From assembly GCA_032622095.1 (NCBI GenBank), contig CP136066.1, forward strand, positions 114,349,319 through 114,413,318: 64,000 bases of DNA, in the 5' to 3' direction. The DNA comes from Siphonodentalium dalli. Lineage: Eukaryota > Mollusca > Scaphopoda > Gadilida > Siphonodentaliidae. Under the pieces are notes generated by a model. It worked only from the letters and a program-made list of their open reading frames with translations, was not told the origin of the DNA and ran no database searches. Each line of letters starts with the position of its first letter. The first letter of the stretch is position 1. Below, in pieces: positions 13,601-24,112 of the stretch. The position numbers and the translations under genes were made by a program.

Positions 13601-14831
13601 GTTTGAACATATGTTATTGGTCATCCCATAATATATTACATAACAATTTGAATACGTTAGTATATACGATGAGCAACGGGGATTGGGGCGCAAGTTATAA
13701 CAACTAAATGCTCCTCTCGCCAAAATGAGAAGTCCTTGAGAAATACTGAAATAAATAAATATATCTCCCTAGTCTAAATACCTCACACAAGATTCGAGAA
13801 AGAGTACATGTATTTGAAGTGAAATTCGGTCGGTCATTTCTGAATCTTTATGGTTCGGGCAGAATAAAGCGAAATACTGTTAAAAAGAGTTTATAAAGAG
13901 AAGTATCCCAAGGATAAGACTCGTGTTCAAATAATCATAGTTCAAGATCTAGAGTGGGACACAATGCAATCACCGTACGGAGAACTTGCTCTGCTACTCT
14001 GTTTAGTTATGTCTTCTATTTTCTATTCATTCCCTCAAATATATTCATTGATGGAATTGGGCAATTCGCGACAAAGATTGGGTTTAGTTCTCGAATGGAC
14101 ATGCATATTACGGGAAGTGACTCACCCACCTGAAATAATGAAATTCTAATTGTTCGGGTGTCATTTTCTTCTCGTCGACTTTAATTTCGTCTTTCAGATG
14201 CTCCCGTATGTGTCTGCAATGTCAAAACATTTTTTTAAATATCGACAAAGTTTTCGGGTAAATTTAACCCTTTCTTTACGGACTACTCGCCGATGAGAAA
14301 TTCCCTTTGGAATTATTCAGATAATAAGTTCAACAAACGTCCATAGACAGTTTGTTGAACTTATTATCTGAACATTTCCCTCCAATGAATAGGAACCTTC
14401 TGAATTTGAGTTATCATTTCATCCGGTGTGTCGTCTGCTCATGTTTCCTGAACATCTCTCCAAATGAACAATTGACCACCAGCTTTCGAATTATGCATGT
14501 GAGGACATCCCAAGAACATTTCATTCCATGAAGTGTTGTTGCATCGATACCCATTCGGATAATTCAGAGTGAATATACGACATTGTAAACTCTTCGACAC
14601 CCTAAATTACAGATTATATCAAATGGAGATGCGTGGGAAATCGAAGTAAACATTTTAAACTCACGCCTCATTCTTCAATATGTGGTCACTTTTCAGGACA
14701 TTCTGTGGGTTGTTTATATCGAAGTTTTCCGACAGGCCACCAGAAAATCGATTATCAACGAAATCGCCAGTCTGAGCTGAAACGGTCGCAATGCACAGGA
14801 CCGAGATCCATCGTCCAAAGATTGATGTCAT
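4437..14831 (-). CDS. MCFD2-like: MCFD2-like secreted two-EF-hand protein (4 coding exons)
   Basis: Spliced minus-strand gene: join of 14831-14665, 14213-14130, 12897-12716 and 4657-4437, giving 217 residues and a TGA stop. All introns are GT/AG and every split codon restores the frame (GC|A, AG|A, G|CA). Residues 1-20 look like a signal peptide (hydrophobic core about 9-18, cleavage probably after VSA). Residues 57-84 and on match the MCFD2 pattern (HIREHL, MTPEQLEFHYF, then HDFNKDYRLDGIE). The EF-hand loops are at about 87-98 (D,N,D,R,D,E ligands) and 155-166 (D,D,D,Y,T,E with Gly at loop position 6). In vertebrates MCFD2 is the calcium-binding partner of the cargo receptor LMAN1 in ER-to-Golgi transport; the same role here is inference. 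The protein is longer than human MCFD2 (about 146 residues), with a charged linker between the EF hands and a 50-residue Lys/Glu/Gln-rich, probably coiled-coil tail. CGREF1, a relative, is an alternative name. Confidence 0.88.
4661..4871. repeat. 35-bp minisatellite beside the MCFD2-like exon 4 acceptor
   Basis: About six imperfect units of the form AATAAAGGATAATATATATTCAAAGTAAGTCGA, 26-47 bp long. Read on the minus strand each unit ends in a pyrimidine-rich CTTTATTTTC. The last unit runs straight into the real acceptor TTTATTTTCTTAG, so the acceptor's pyrimidine tract is itself part of a repeat unit. Confidence 0.85.
6106..6235 (+). repeat. Inner inverted repeat, left member
   Basis: Shares GGAATAAATTGGATACAAGC and flanking sequence with the complement of 8150-8280. 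Translated, both read PGINWIQAD...VIR.GK..GTTY.KS in an open frame, so this is probably a fragment of one coding repeat. The protein family is not recognised. Confidence 0.6.
8128..8346 (-). pseudogene. Inner inverted repeat, right member; unrecognised coding fragment
   Basis: A 72-codon minus-strand frame containing GINWIQADCCVIRRGKTPG. This matches the plus-strand frame at 6140-6230 (GINWIQADFGVIRCGKASG) with mostly third-position and conservative differences, which hints at former coding use. It may be a piece of a transposon or gene-family exon. No known domain was identified. Confidence 0.4.
8447..8570 (+). pseudogene. PHD-finger exon fragment
   Basis: The frame from ATG at 8447 codes for about 41 residues with PHD-type zinc ligands C10, C13, C25, C28, H33 and C36 (CGVC, then CDMCDRWFHVEC). 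The last Cys pair of the Cys4-His-Cys3 signature is absent. The frame ends at a good donor (ATCA|gtgagttt at 8571), so it could be a first exon whose partner was lost or was not found. PHD fingers of this kind occur in chromatin readers and also in some retroelements and transposons. Its place inside an inverted-repeat element suggests capture by, or membership in, a mobile element. Confidence 0.5.
9072..9211 (+). repeat. Third partial copy of the fold-back arm
   Basis: Begins with the same GTGTTCGGC-TTTTCTAT-GCCGAACAC hairpin and runs through CACCAAACTTCGTATAGTAATAG to CCTATGAACTTTAC. It is directly repeated relative to 9331-9480, 259 bases upstream, and more diverged from both arms than they are from each other. 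Confidence 0.75.
9694..9766. repeat. 21-bp perfect inverted repeat in the gag remnant
   Basis: TGAAATTTTGCGAATTATCTC at 9694-9714 is exactly complementary to 9746-9766, with a 31-base spacer. It disrupts the 5' part of the retrotransposon gag frame and looks like a small inverted duplication. Confidence 0.9.
9770..10351 (+). pseudogene. Ty3/gypsy gag-nucleocapsid remnant
   Basis: One frame codes for a gag-like segment (FKKAKDSLNEYF, VFERYQVRQLKREPGE, CVFRLQQAV) and then a zinc knuckle of CX2CX4HX4C spacing at 10220-10261 (CRNC...H...C). It is interrupted by an in-frame TAG at 10082-10084 and ends with TGA at 10349. In Ty3/gypsy elements this protein packages the RNA. The region where protease, reverse transcriptase and RNase H should follow (10352-10618) is far too short, so the element is internally deleted. 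Confidence 0.75.
10619..11182 (+). pseudogene. Ty3/gypsy integrase core remnant
   Basis: The frame contains the rve integrase core: CGPFPSGDYLVVLVVDYSR, then VIRTDDESPFNSSAF, then HPRANVKVERF. The second Asp and final Glu of the D,D-35-E triad are present. The first Asp is replaced (IYLCGP where the family has a D), and the Asp-Glu spacing is two residues longer than usual, next to a run of ten A bases. The N-terminal zinc-binding part is missing. It follows the gag remnant on the same strand, so it belongs to one dead element. Confidence 0.8.
11260..11510 (+). pseudogene. Post-integrase C-terminal region remnant
   Basis: Plus-strand frames code for a basic stretch ending VLVRQRTKDKV, then, after a frame change near 11430, PYKVITVNGSMITA. 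That order (DLVLVRQR...PYKV...GSMI.A) is usual downstream of gypsy integrase cores. It is out of frame with the integrase core. Confidence 0.55.
11960..12520 (+). repeat. Possible LTR of the gypsy element
   Basis: Follows the integrase remnant and contains a TATATAAG box (about 12366) and an AATAAA (about 12450), 85 bases apart, as an LTR would. TGGCGATCAAACGCC at about 12506 resembles a primer-binding site. No second copy was found upstream of gag, so the LTR call and its borders are tentative. Confidence 0.3.
12716..12897 (-). CDS. MCFD2-like: MCFD2-like coding exon 3 (EF-hand 1 and linker)
   Basis: 182-base exon between acceptor tctttcag and donor gtacgttg. It carries EF-hand 1 (DFNKDYRLDGIE) followed by about 45 residues rich in Glu, Lys and Arg, ending KDYYT. 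The linker is much longer than in human MCFD2, where EF-hand 2 follows closely. Confidence 0.88.
12968..12992. repeat. (AT)n microsatellite
   Basis: About twelve AT dinucleotides in intron 2 of the MCFD2-like gene, just upstream (minus sense) of exon 3. Confidence 0.9.
12993..14129. other. Intron 2 of the MCFD2-like gene
   Basis: Contains a 16-G run (13236-13251) within a GTTGGAA-poor repeat-like patch. No coding signature was seen. Confidence 0.6.
14130..14213 (-). CDS. MCFD2-like: MCFD2-like coding exon 2
   Basis: 84-base exon between acceptor ttgcag (14214-14219) and donor gtgggtgag (14129 down). It codes for HIREHLKDEI, then an acidic/basic stretch, then MTPEQLEFHYF. This is the conserved segment that precedes EF-hand 1 in MCFD2 proteins. 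Phases are 2 in and 2 out, matching both neighbours. Confidence 0.88.
14316..14372. repeat. Intron 1 hairpin, 23-bp perfect arms
   Basis: TTCAGATAATAAGTTCAACAAAC at 14316-14338 is perfectly complementary to 14350-14372, leaving an 11-base loop. It lies in the 451-base intron 1 of the MCFD2-like gene. Confidence 0.9.
14665..14831 (-). CDS. MCFD2-like: MCFD2-like coding exon 1 (signal peptide)
   Basis: Starts with ATG at 14831-14829 and codes for 55 residues plus two bases. The start MTSIFGRWISVLCIATVSA is a typical secretory signal. The exon ends in GC followed by the donor gtgagttt. The mature N-terminus (residues 20-56) has no recognised domain. A possible acceptor (tattccag) lies 9 bases upstream of the ATG at 14841-14843, so the 5' UTR may be split. 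Confidence 0.85.
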
Positions 14832-15054
14832 AGCCTATATCTGGAATATGATTGAATGAATGAGATTAAAATTCCGACTCACGTTAAGTAACATTCAAAG
14901 GCTTCAGGCCAATAATTGTGACACATATTTTATTACTATGACGAATCAAGTATATAACAAAACACTCTTGCATGGAACGAGAACTGCAACCCGAAAGACA
15001 GTATACTTTTGTCGTGCATGTAGCAATAGCTATTCTTCTTAGTCGCTCAATAAC

Positions 15055-15238
15055 CGCGATTGTCGTTGGTTTTCCGCACATGGTCGACGAGTTTATCAGC
15101 CATTGAAATCACTGTTAGATTAGACGTACGTGTGCGGATTTCCACCATGACACCACTATAACTGGCAATGTCGTGATATGGCCTTAGTTGCTGAAAGCGA
15201 CATTAAACCCCAATCAATCAATCAATCAATCAATCAAT
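15055..15238 (+). mobile_element. SINE with (CAAT)n tail
   Basis: Ends in GCTGAAAGCGACATTAAACC followed by repeated CAAT units (15213-15238). This 3' end, preceded by a CACCACTATAACTGGCAATG-type body, resembles a short interspersed element I recall from molluscs. The 5' limit is approximate and no tRNA A/B box was confirmed. Confidence 0.55.
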
Positions 15239-15461
15239 AATACGATCGTCGTATGTTTGCTGACAAAATTATGTGTTTGTTATATCATGGTGGTAATCGT
15301 ATACGAGAAATATCCACGAGTTTTTGGACATGATATATATATCACCATGATATATAACCTACTTACAACACACAATATAAGACAATGATAATATACAGAA
15401 TTTAATCACCACTGCACAAGGTTCGTCGTGATTAAATGCATATTTAACAATATAGCCTTAA

Positions 15462-15955
15462 AGGTACGGTTGGCCTTGGCGGTGGGTATCCTGTGAAAAT
15501 ATTTCCACCCGTCAAAAACCGCCACAAACAGAAAGAACATTAAAACGTAGACATACTTTGTCCGTATACAAATAAGAAATATAGCATAAACAGTATGTTA
15601 TTGTCATATGTTTGACCATTGTTATGTAAACAAAAGCATAAAAAGTTACTTTTCTGGTGTTTGTTTATATTATGATGGTAAACATAAAGAGCGTTCTTTG
15701 TTGGTGAATTCCTGATATGGAACTAATAAAGAGCGTTTATGCCATTTGTGTGTGATTAGCCAGTAGCATTGTGCTGTCTTCTGTAACACAATCAGGCTCT
15801 TGCTTAGGTAAAATATAGTAGGTCCGTATGATAGCATGCTGTTTACGCGATGGTCGTGGTATATATGGACGAAACTGTATGCGTTTTAATGTTTTTCTGT
15901 TTACGGTGATTGGAACAAATATGAATATTTTCGACAACTAAGGCCTCACGTGCCT
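15462..15955. mobile_element. TTAA-flanked MITE with about 110-bp inverted repeats
   Basis: Flanked by TTAA at 15458-15461 and 15956-15959. The ends AGGTACGGTTGGCCTTGG and the complement AGGCACGTGAGGCCTTAG begin a long imperfect inverted repeat. It continues through GAAAATATT and ACATTAAAACG in both arms. There is no transposase. TTAA duplication suggests a piggyBac-type enzyme, but the termini are not the usual CCC. Confidence 0.75.
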
Positions 15956-15999
15956 TTAATGGCTGTGCTATACAGAACAATACGCCACCCATTTGTAAA

Positions 16000-18391
16000 C
16001 CAATTCTAATTCTGGTGTCATGAACCAGAAATTATAAAATAACAGACAATGCTATTTTTTTTTCAAGAATACCCATGGTAAGTAGAATGTAAACTATCCA
16101 CACAATTATGTTGAATGGTTTGATATGTGCTAGCTATACTGTTCTTCGAATATGCCACATTGTGCATCATAATACGCTCATTTTGGAAATGTGCTGTTTT
16201 TATTGATCTGAATAACATTATCCTTACAGTAGCCTATATATGTGGGCTATTTGAACATAATGAACTTTATTCGGGTTGGCTAAGCGTTCAAATTCGGGTA
16301 AAGTTAGCTCAGCGTTCAGCATTCAACTTAGAATGTTTATGATTTCCTGTATACACAGGTTTATTTTCAACAGGTAACACATTCCAAATATTGTTTTCGA
16401 ATTTTTTAGAATATGCACCATTTTACCGCAAAGTCAGTGGTACGGACTTAGACTATTTTACAGGGAAATGATGTATGCTTATAGACACCATGCACAACTA
16501 TAGGAGTAAAACGCTAATAAAAAGGGTCGATGTGTGGACAATGTGATACTATTCCCGTGTGTATCACTTATGCGAAGTTTGTTTTCAGTGGATATTGTAG
16601 TTTCGGTCATGCCCATATATATATATGGAAATCGTGAAAATATTCTAAGTCGAATGTTGAACGCTATACATAACTTCACGAGAATGTTGAACAAATGTTG
16701 AAATTTCAACTGGGACTTTACACGTACATAACAGATGACATGAGGGAGTTTATTTTCAACAAGTAGCACAATCCAAATGTTATTTTCAGAATATGCACGA
16801 TTTCACCGTTAAGTCAGTTTTGGACGATTGTTGAAAGCTGAGGTGACTTCTCGGACCAAATCTATTCTTTGGTTGAGAAAGAGTAGGGTGTTTAATTCAG
16901 TAAGATCGGATACATATGGACGAGGATCTATGGCAACCTATAGACATGAAAACCAATCGAATAATAAATAAGTTACAATGAAATAATAAACATACCTCGT
17001 AAAATGAATAACACAGAACACAGTCTTGTTACACAATCACTGCGAAGTCGTGCTACAGTGCATTTCTTTGAAATTATTCTTCAGAAAAAGGGGATGGCGA
17101 TTTGTCCAAAAGGGATCGGAATGTACACTATCTATCGCTAACTTTCCTAGAATTTTATATGACTTTACTGATGATAGCATGTACTTGGTGCCTATATATA
17201 CTAGAACGTTGGTACTTCAAAGAATTTGAAACTTTAAAAGATGACAAAAAATTAAACGACAATTAAACAGAAGGCATTCGCCCTGTTCGAGACAATTTCA
17301 CTAAAAATTGGAATTTGCAAAAATGCATATATTTATATGACTTAATATGTTTGTACACACACACATTATGTTATATAAAAACATGGTGGTAATAATCAAT
17401 AAAAATGAAACAATCTAACTACTGTAGGATGTGTGTATAACTGAGATCTTACCTGATTTCGCGTACGGCGATGTAAACATGTACACGTGTAAGACTGCAT
17501 ACCAGACGCTAGATGTTGTGCGAAATGATGGATCACTTTGTCATTCAAACTGAAATGCGGTTGGTAGTGATCCGATGTAGAAATAACATTAGCTGCTCAT
17601 TACTAACTGGCGGAATACCGGAAAATGTCGACATAAAATAGAGAAGACATATTTTGTGAATAAATGATCATGAACCGTATCAACACATCCCATTATCGGA
17701 TAGTTCTCTGAATGTTACGAGTTCTGTGGATTAGCCATGAGGAATAATAGTTATTGTGTTAAATAAACAAGTGTTCATCGACTAGCCCATTCGTCAAGCT
17801 TCTATTAGAGCTGACTGTTTGACCCCCATACGTTACACGTACATGTGACAAATGGTCACACATCTGTCATACAACATCTCCATGTCCGATACGACGGGAA
17901 TAGTGATTAATATCATAAAAATATTATTTGGACTGATGAGGTACTGGACATAATTTTGTCTCATTTAATTGATAGAATAACACTTTTTAAGTTCTCTATA
18001 ACGTTAATATTTATCTTGGATAGCATAGGAGTAAACCTAGTGTATGTACTGTAGCCTGGTGTATTTTGAGTGTTGTTATAACTAGTAATCAATAATGGAA
18101 GATGTAATCAAGTTATAAACAAAGATAAGAGTCAAAAGGAAAGTTTCGAACTACAAGTTCCCGTTCAAAAGACTAACATGCACCAAGCTGTAAATTTGAC
18201 AGAAATGTCACTAATTTCGTGGTTCGATTTCAGTCAGTGACTTGCAGTTTCCGTTCGATAGATAGCTGCATTTGGAACGCGGGTACGAATAACTGTAGTG
18301 TATGGCAAAACATATGAGTACAAGAAAACCATAGTCAGAAATGGTAACGCCACCAAGATCATATTATTAGCCATGAATAGAAATTATAATA
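16000..18391. other. Mostly unique sequence with one short direct repeat
   Basis: TTTATTTTCAACAGGTAACACATTCC at about 16361-16440 recurs in diverged form at about 16750-16830. Apart from the candidate first exon at 17453 no gene was recognised. Confidence 0.45.
17453..17570 (-). promoter_or_regulatory. Possible non-coding first exon of the MCFD2-like gene
   Basis: On the minus strand a strong donor, AAATCAG|gtaagatc, lies at 17453/17452, with CpG-containing sequence just upstream. It would pair with the acceptor 9 bases before the ATG (14841-14843). The upstream limit is a guess, and no TATA box was identified. This rests on splice-site consensus only. Confidence 0.3.
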
Positions 18392-18415
18392 TCTACTATA
18401 TATTTTGAGAACTAC

Positions 18416-18461
<46 letters not shown>

Positions 18462-19293
18462 ATATATATATATGTATATGGGTACTTCATAGAATCGAAA
18501 ACGGCTGGTCGGATCGAGTTCAAACTTCCCATCTAAGGGTAAAAATCCACGGACACCGTAGTTGTCGCGTTTTGGAGAAGCTCTGAGCACCCTTTCTCCA
18601 ATCCCAATTATCAAAATCACCGCAAACGCCACTTCGGGGGTTAAGGCAGCACCCGTTCCCAACTTCCAATCATTAAAATAACCGCAAACGCCACTTCGGG
18701 GGTTAAGGCATTAACGATCTTTATATTTACCATATTCAGAGGTGTTAAGGATCAACGCTCTTTATTACAATCGAAGCTGCCAAACGGCTACCCATGCGTA
18801 AAAGACGGATGCAAAACGAAACGCGGAATGCAATTATCTCGATTAAAAAGGCAGAATGGGTTGTTGTGTCATATATGTCCTAGGAACAGGGGAATTTTTC
18901 ATCGGGTCAGTCTTTAAGGGACGGGTACCATGAATTAATTCATGAAAAACAAAAAATGCGTGTTGTGCTGTCGTTCATAGGAAGGGAAGGGGGGATTTCA
19001 TCGGGTCAGTTTTTCCGCCCGATAAGAATCGAAGCTGCTAAACGGCTACCCATGCGTAAAATACGGATGCAAAACGAAACGCGGAATGCAATTATCTCGA
19101 TTAAAAAGGCAGAATGGGTTGTTGTGTCATATATGTCCTAGGAACAGGGGAATTTTTCATCGGGTCAGTCTTTGAGGGACGGGTACCATGAATTAATTCA
19201 TGAAAAACAAAAAATGCAATGTTAAAAAATACAAAATAATTTTAACATGTCATGTTTCTGACCAACCACGCCAGTGGCGGGCTAACCTGCTAG
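18392..19293 (+). mobile_element. Non-autonomous Helitron
   Basis: Begins TCTACTATATATTTTGAG after an A and ends CTAG before a T, the Helitron pattern (5' TC, 3' CTRR, A|T target, no duplication). A GC-rich palindrome GCCAGTGGC lies 14 bases before the CTAG. Inside is a long TA microsatellite (18417-18475) and a 191-bp unit repeated twice 258 bases apart (18769-18959 and 19027-19217). No Rep/helicase is encoded. Confidence 0.75.
18769..19217 (+). repeat. Two direct 191-bp units in the Helitron
   Basis: The units start AATCGAAGCTGC and end AACAAAAAATGC, spaced 258 bp, and differ at only a few positions. The open frame at 18956-19141 lies in this repeat and is not considered a gene. Confidence 0.85.
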
Positions 19294-19409
19294 TTATGAT
19301 ATAAACTAGCTTTCAAATTCCATGTGCGAAATTTGGATACTTCCATATATCAAGTTTTCCCGTTTCTCGTGTTATACATTACATTCTTCAAGCTGTCTTT
19401 TTTATTACA

Positions 19410-19905
19410 CTAGCTGGTGGGCCCGACTTCGTCCGGGATGTTTCCCCATCTGATTTCCGGCGAAAGGCGCGAGTTGAACTTGAATTGACTATTTTGAAAG
19501 TCAAGGTCAGGTCGGGGTCACGATTTGACTCGTCCAAAACACTCCCCGGAGTAAAGTACCCCATAGGTATCAAATTTCCTTGACCCGTCCAAAACACTCC
19601 CCGAAAAAAGTCCCCTAGGTATCAAATTTCGTCGAAATCAATCCGTTTTACCAGATTTAACCTTTGATTGGCCACATTGAAGGTCAAGGTCACGCCGGGG
19701 GTCACGATTTGACCCGTCCAAAACACTCTCCGGATAAAACTAGCCATAGGTATCAAATTTCATCGAAATCCGTCCGTTTTACCCAATTTGACCTTGTCAA
19801 TTGTTTTAAAGGTCAAGGTGAGGTCGGGGTCACGATTTGACCCGTCCAAAACACTCCCCGGGCACAAGTTGCCCTAAGTATCAAATTTCGTCGAAATCCA
19901 TCTTT
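19410..19905 (-). mobile_element. Helitron 3' end with tandem units, 5' truncated
   Basis: Read on the minus strand it ends in a GC-rich CGGACGAAGTCGGG stretch and then CTAG, followed by T. Inside are about three units of roughly 125 bp containing GGTCACGATTTGACCCGTCC and CCGTCCGTTTTACC (plus-strand reading). The same units occur in the opposite orientation at 42560-42850. No TC start was found at the far end. Confidence 0.6.
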
Positions 19906-20390
19906 GATTACAACACGATCGCATGCTTTCCAAAGTGTGTGGTAATATTAATATCAGCACATGTGCTAATCTGTGTCGGACTATTTTATTAAGCGGGATA
20001 AGACTACGAGATTATACTAATTACCCATAATGCAATCCCCAATTGGACAAGAACATATTACACCGGTGACAATTACATATAAAATTATGCAGCTTCTCAT
20101 GTCTCAGCCACAAATAATGATAATCCTTTTGCCTGACAGACACAAACTCAATTTATTTTTTATTATAGTAAAGGTTAATGCTAATGTCACTATATATTTT
20201 TACGCGTGACACCCCCCTCAACAACCCCGCAATCGCCAGTGTACCGGCATCGGCACATAAACTGCCAACATCCCGCGACTGGAGGTTGCCTTGATATGAA
20301 TCAAGCATAGTTCCCAGTTTTGATTGATTGATTGTTTATTTTGCAAAGCCAACATTTAAGTTGGAACATAGCCAAACATATATATACATA

Positions 20391-22699
20391 TATAGTCCAG
20401 TGCATTTATGAGAAAAAAATACCACACCTGGAACTGCAACAGAATTTTGTTTTGCTGGAATAAGTACATAAACCCTCCATAAACAACATACTAAAAATCG
20501 GCAAAAATCGGAAAAAGGGAAATTGGTGAATTTCGTGAAATAACTTTGGGGAAATTTGGTCAATTCATCAATTTATGGATTTTCATGGATGCATATAAAA
20601 ACAATCAAATTCACAAATCCTACAAATGGTACGTGTATTGTGTCGACCTCAATTTCCTGAACCCAGTACTGAAAACCAGTCCCAGATTCATTACGTATTT
20701 TTCGAGTTGTGTGCCTTCAAAAACGCGAGTTTATCTGATTTCGGCCCATTTTCGGGGCCTCAATTTCGAAGAATGATCCAAAATGCCTTATTTATGATTA
20801 ATTATTAAATAAACTAGAGCAAACTGAAGAGATTTTTCAGTGTTATAGTAATTTCCTCACTAGATTAAACACAAAATATGATTAATATGTGTATCTATAA
20901 TTAAGAAGAATATTATATTCTCAAACAAAATGTGTGTTCCATTGTATGGACTTGGCCAATTTTGCCTCTGACACTGAACGTGTGTGATGAAATGCAATAT
21001 TTGAGGTCATGTAACTCAATAATTTAATACCCATATGCCATGCTTTTCTTATAACCTTTTAAGTATGTTGGATTGAACAAATTGTAAACGTATTAACAGG
21101 ACATTATTTAAGAAAATCAACTTATGGCCCTTTGAATACTTAGTTTTAGCTTGTTTCCAAAGATGCCAGTTTGAGGCATTTTTGACCAATCTAAAAGGTT
21201 TTGGGCCATAAAAACAAAAAACAATGGGTGTTTTAATGTGTAAAATTATTTGAACTTTCCTCCCACAACACTTTAGTGATACAAAATTAGCCTTACATTG
21301 GTTATGCCATAGTATTTCACTTGATTTCTTTCATTTTTCAGGAAACTGACTCCTAATGTTAACGTTGGTATAGGGGTAGGAAAAATCACAAAATGCAATC
21401 TTATCACCAAATTACAGCCATTTCAGACACAATGTTGTTTTCTTCCAGTTTGTGTACATTCCTGTTGCATTTTAAAACTGCTTAATACGTTATCGGACGT
21501 TGATTTATAATTTTATGGTTATGTTGTATAAAAACAATCTCAAAATAGCCAATTTGACATTTCACTGCCAAATTATGACAAAAAATATTATGGCTCTGTC
21601 AATAAACATAAACAAAGGAAATATGAATGATGTATGAAAGAACAATGTAAGCAGAAACTGTTAATATAAAGTTTTCTGCTTCAAGATGCATAATTTTGAA
21701 GATTTTGTTGATATGCTTTCCCCTACCCCATTTTTCTGCCGTTCAAATTTGGAGTATGTTTCCACAATGATGAGTGAAATCCAGTGACATTCATTGGTAT
21801 AACCATTGAAATGCTATTTTCTCAACAAAAAAATGATTTAAGAGGACATATCACATAATTTTACACAATAAACGTTCGTTAATTTTTCTGAATATGCCTA
21901 AAATCCTTTTAAAATTGACAAAAACGTCCCACAATAGCATTTTCGGAAAAGAGTCTAGACTAAGAGTTCATATGACCATAATTTTATTTTCTTCACCAAT
22001 GTATTTGGAAATTCCTTCACAATTTGTTCAATCTAGTATTCTCAAAATGTTATGAGAAAAGCAGAGCATATGGATATTAATTTATTGAGTTACATGACCT
22101 CAAATATGGCATTTCGTCACACGAGTTCTGTGTCAAGGCAAATTTGGCTAAGTCCATACAATGGAACACACATTTTGTTTGAGAATATTTTATTCTCCTT
22201 ATTCATAGATGCACATATTAATCATATTTTGTGTTTTATCTAGTGAGGAAATTACTAAAACAGTGAAAAAGTAATTAATTTTGCTCTAGTTTTTTAAATA
22301 ATTAACCATATAATACGGCATTTGGCTCATTCTGCGAAATTAAGGCTCCGAAATCAGGTAAACTCGCGTTTTTGAAGGCACACAACTCGAAAAATACTTA
22401 AGGAATCTGGGAATGGTTTCCAGTTCTGGATTCAGGAAAATGTGGTTGAAAAAATAGGCATGATATTTGTAGGACTTGTAAATTTGAATTTTTTATATAC
22501 ATTCATGAAAACCCATAAATTGATGATTTGACCAAATTTTCTCAATTTCTTTTTCACGAAATTCACTAATTTCCCCTTTTCCGATTTTTGCCGATTTTTA
22601 GTATGTTGTTTATGGAGGGTATATGTACCAATTCCAGCAAAAAAAAATTCTGTTGCAATTAGTTCTGGGTAAAACCATAAATGCACTGGACTAATATAC
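20391..22699. repeat. 2.3-kb diverged palindrome (fold-back element)
   Basis: The whole region is one inverted repeat centred near 21540. Matching pairs include AGTCCAGTGCATTTATG (20395) with CATAAATGCACTGGACT (22677), AAAATCGGCAAAAATCGG (about 20493) with its complement (about 22580), TTGAGGTCATGTAACTCAATAA (about 21000) with its complement (about 22085), and GATTGAACAAATTGT (about 21070) with its complement (about 22025). The arms are about 1.1 kb and look 65-80% identical. No coding sequence was recognised. Confidence 0.8.
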
Positions 22700-22740
22700 A
22701 AACAACGGTTTCGGCACATCTTGCCTTTTCAATAGCTTGG

Positions 22741-23267
22741 AGTCACTGATGAAAAATGTGTACTCGTCTTAGAGTCTGTAAGAGATTTCATGGTGAATCA
22801 CGTGATACTTATATTTGATTAAATTAAATTTTACGAGCAACCTCATTAAATTGTTATGGCCTTGGTATGTAGAGAGACGTGCTCAGACGTGCGTTAAATG
22901 CCAATTTAATAAATATACGAGTAGGCTGCACTTTCAAGAATGGACAGTCCGTAGGTAAAGTAAAGTCCATCCTGATTACGATACGGCAAACTAACTTCAT
23001 TTTTATTATTCGCTTAATACAAGTCGTTACTCTTTTCATCATTACTATCAATAAAACACGAATTATGCATGCACAAACAAAACAGGTTTGCTGTGACAAA
23101 CACATGGCCAAATAGCCTGTCTCTTTGAAAAGCCGACGAAATTCCTAACATATGTACATCGTTTATGAATTTCGTCTGCTTTTCAAAGACACTGCTATAC
23201 ACGGCGTAATCTGGTATATACCATGCAATATAGGAAGGCGAAACACACTCGATTAATTATCTTCATC
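22741..23267. other. Unassigned, with a 24-bp-arm hairpin
   Basis: TCTTTGAAAAGCCGACGAAATTC at 23122-23144 pairs with 23167-23190 (one mismatch plus a small end difference), 78 bases before the segmental duplication begins. The open frames here show no domain. Confidence 0.6.
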
Positions 23268-24112
23268 CCGGTGTTCTGCTTAATAAGTACGTCCTGCCAG
23301 ATAAGTCAATATTTCTAATAATAGTAACGTGGATGTATAGCCCCGCCCTCGGAGAAATATCGCTGCAATTACGACATGGTCGTTTGGCGTTGCCTAGTCA
23401 ATAAATATGTAGTGTATGACGTATTACGCACACGATATCGAAAAAATGCTTCCGTGATCTGATTTTTGAAACGTTTTTACGCGAATAAAGGTTTAAAATC
23501 AACTCCCCGGGCAAATTTCTTCGTATTGGGGACAGGGAATGTGTTTATACATATGGCATCGCTGTTGATAAGAATAAATTCACATTTATGCAATGACTAG
23601 ACCTACCCTAACTTATGATGTCGATTAATAAATATGGCCCATCGATTGCTAATTATGGCAAAATAATTAAATGCTTCTGAGAATTTAGCATTGAATGAGA
23701 AAACAAAGGTTATTACCCCCCCCCCCCCCCCCACACACACCATTGTTGATTAACTACTGTATTTTTGGCTATATTACTTTCTTTGAATGGTCGTATAGGC
23801 TATAGGCTATATTATCACGATAACCCCTTCGGTGGCTATACATGCATCACAATGAATGTGCATTGATACACGGGAAGAATCACACCAAGTTTTGAATACG
23901 TTACTAAAATGATTTAACAAATTCGTAACAATGGATTGGTCAAGTACGCTTGTATTAAAGATCCTCCAGGGTTTGATACCGCGCGCTCTGTATAGTATAT
24001 TACATTACAATTAATCCACGGTCAGACCACGGAAACATGCGAATTTAACTAAATCAACCACAACATAATCACAAACTTTGAGTTGGTGGTTATATACTGA
24101 TGCTGCTCGTAG

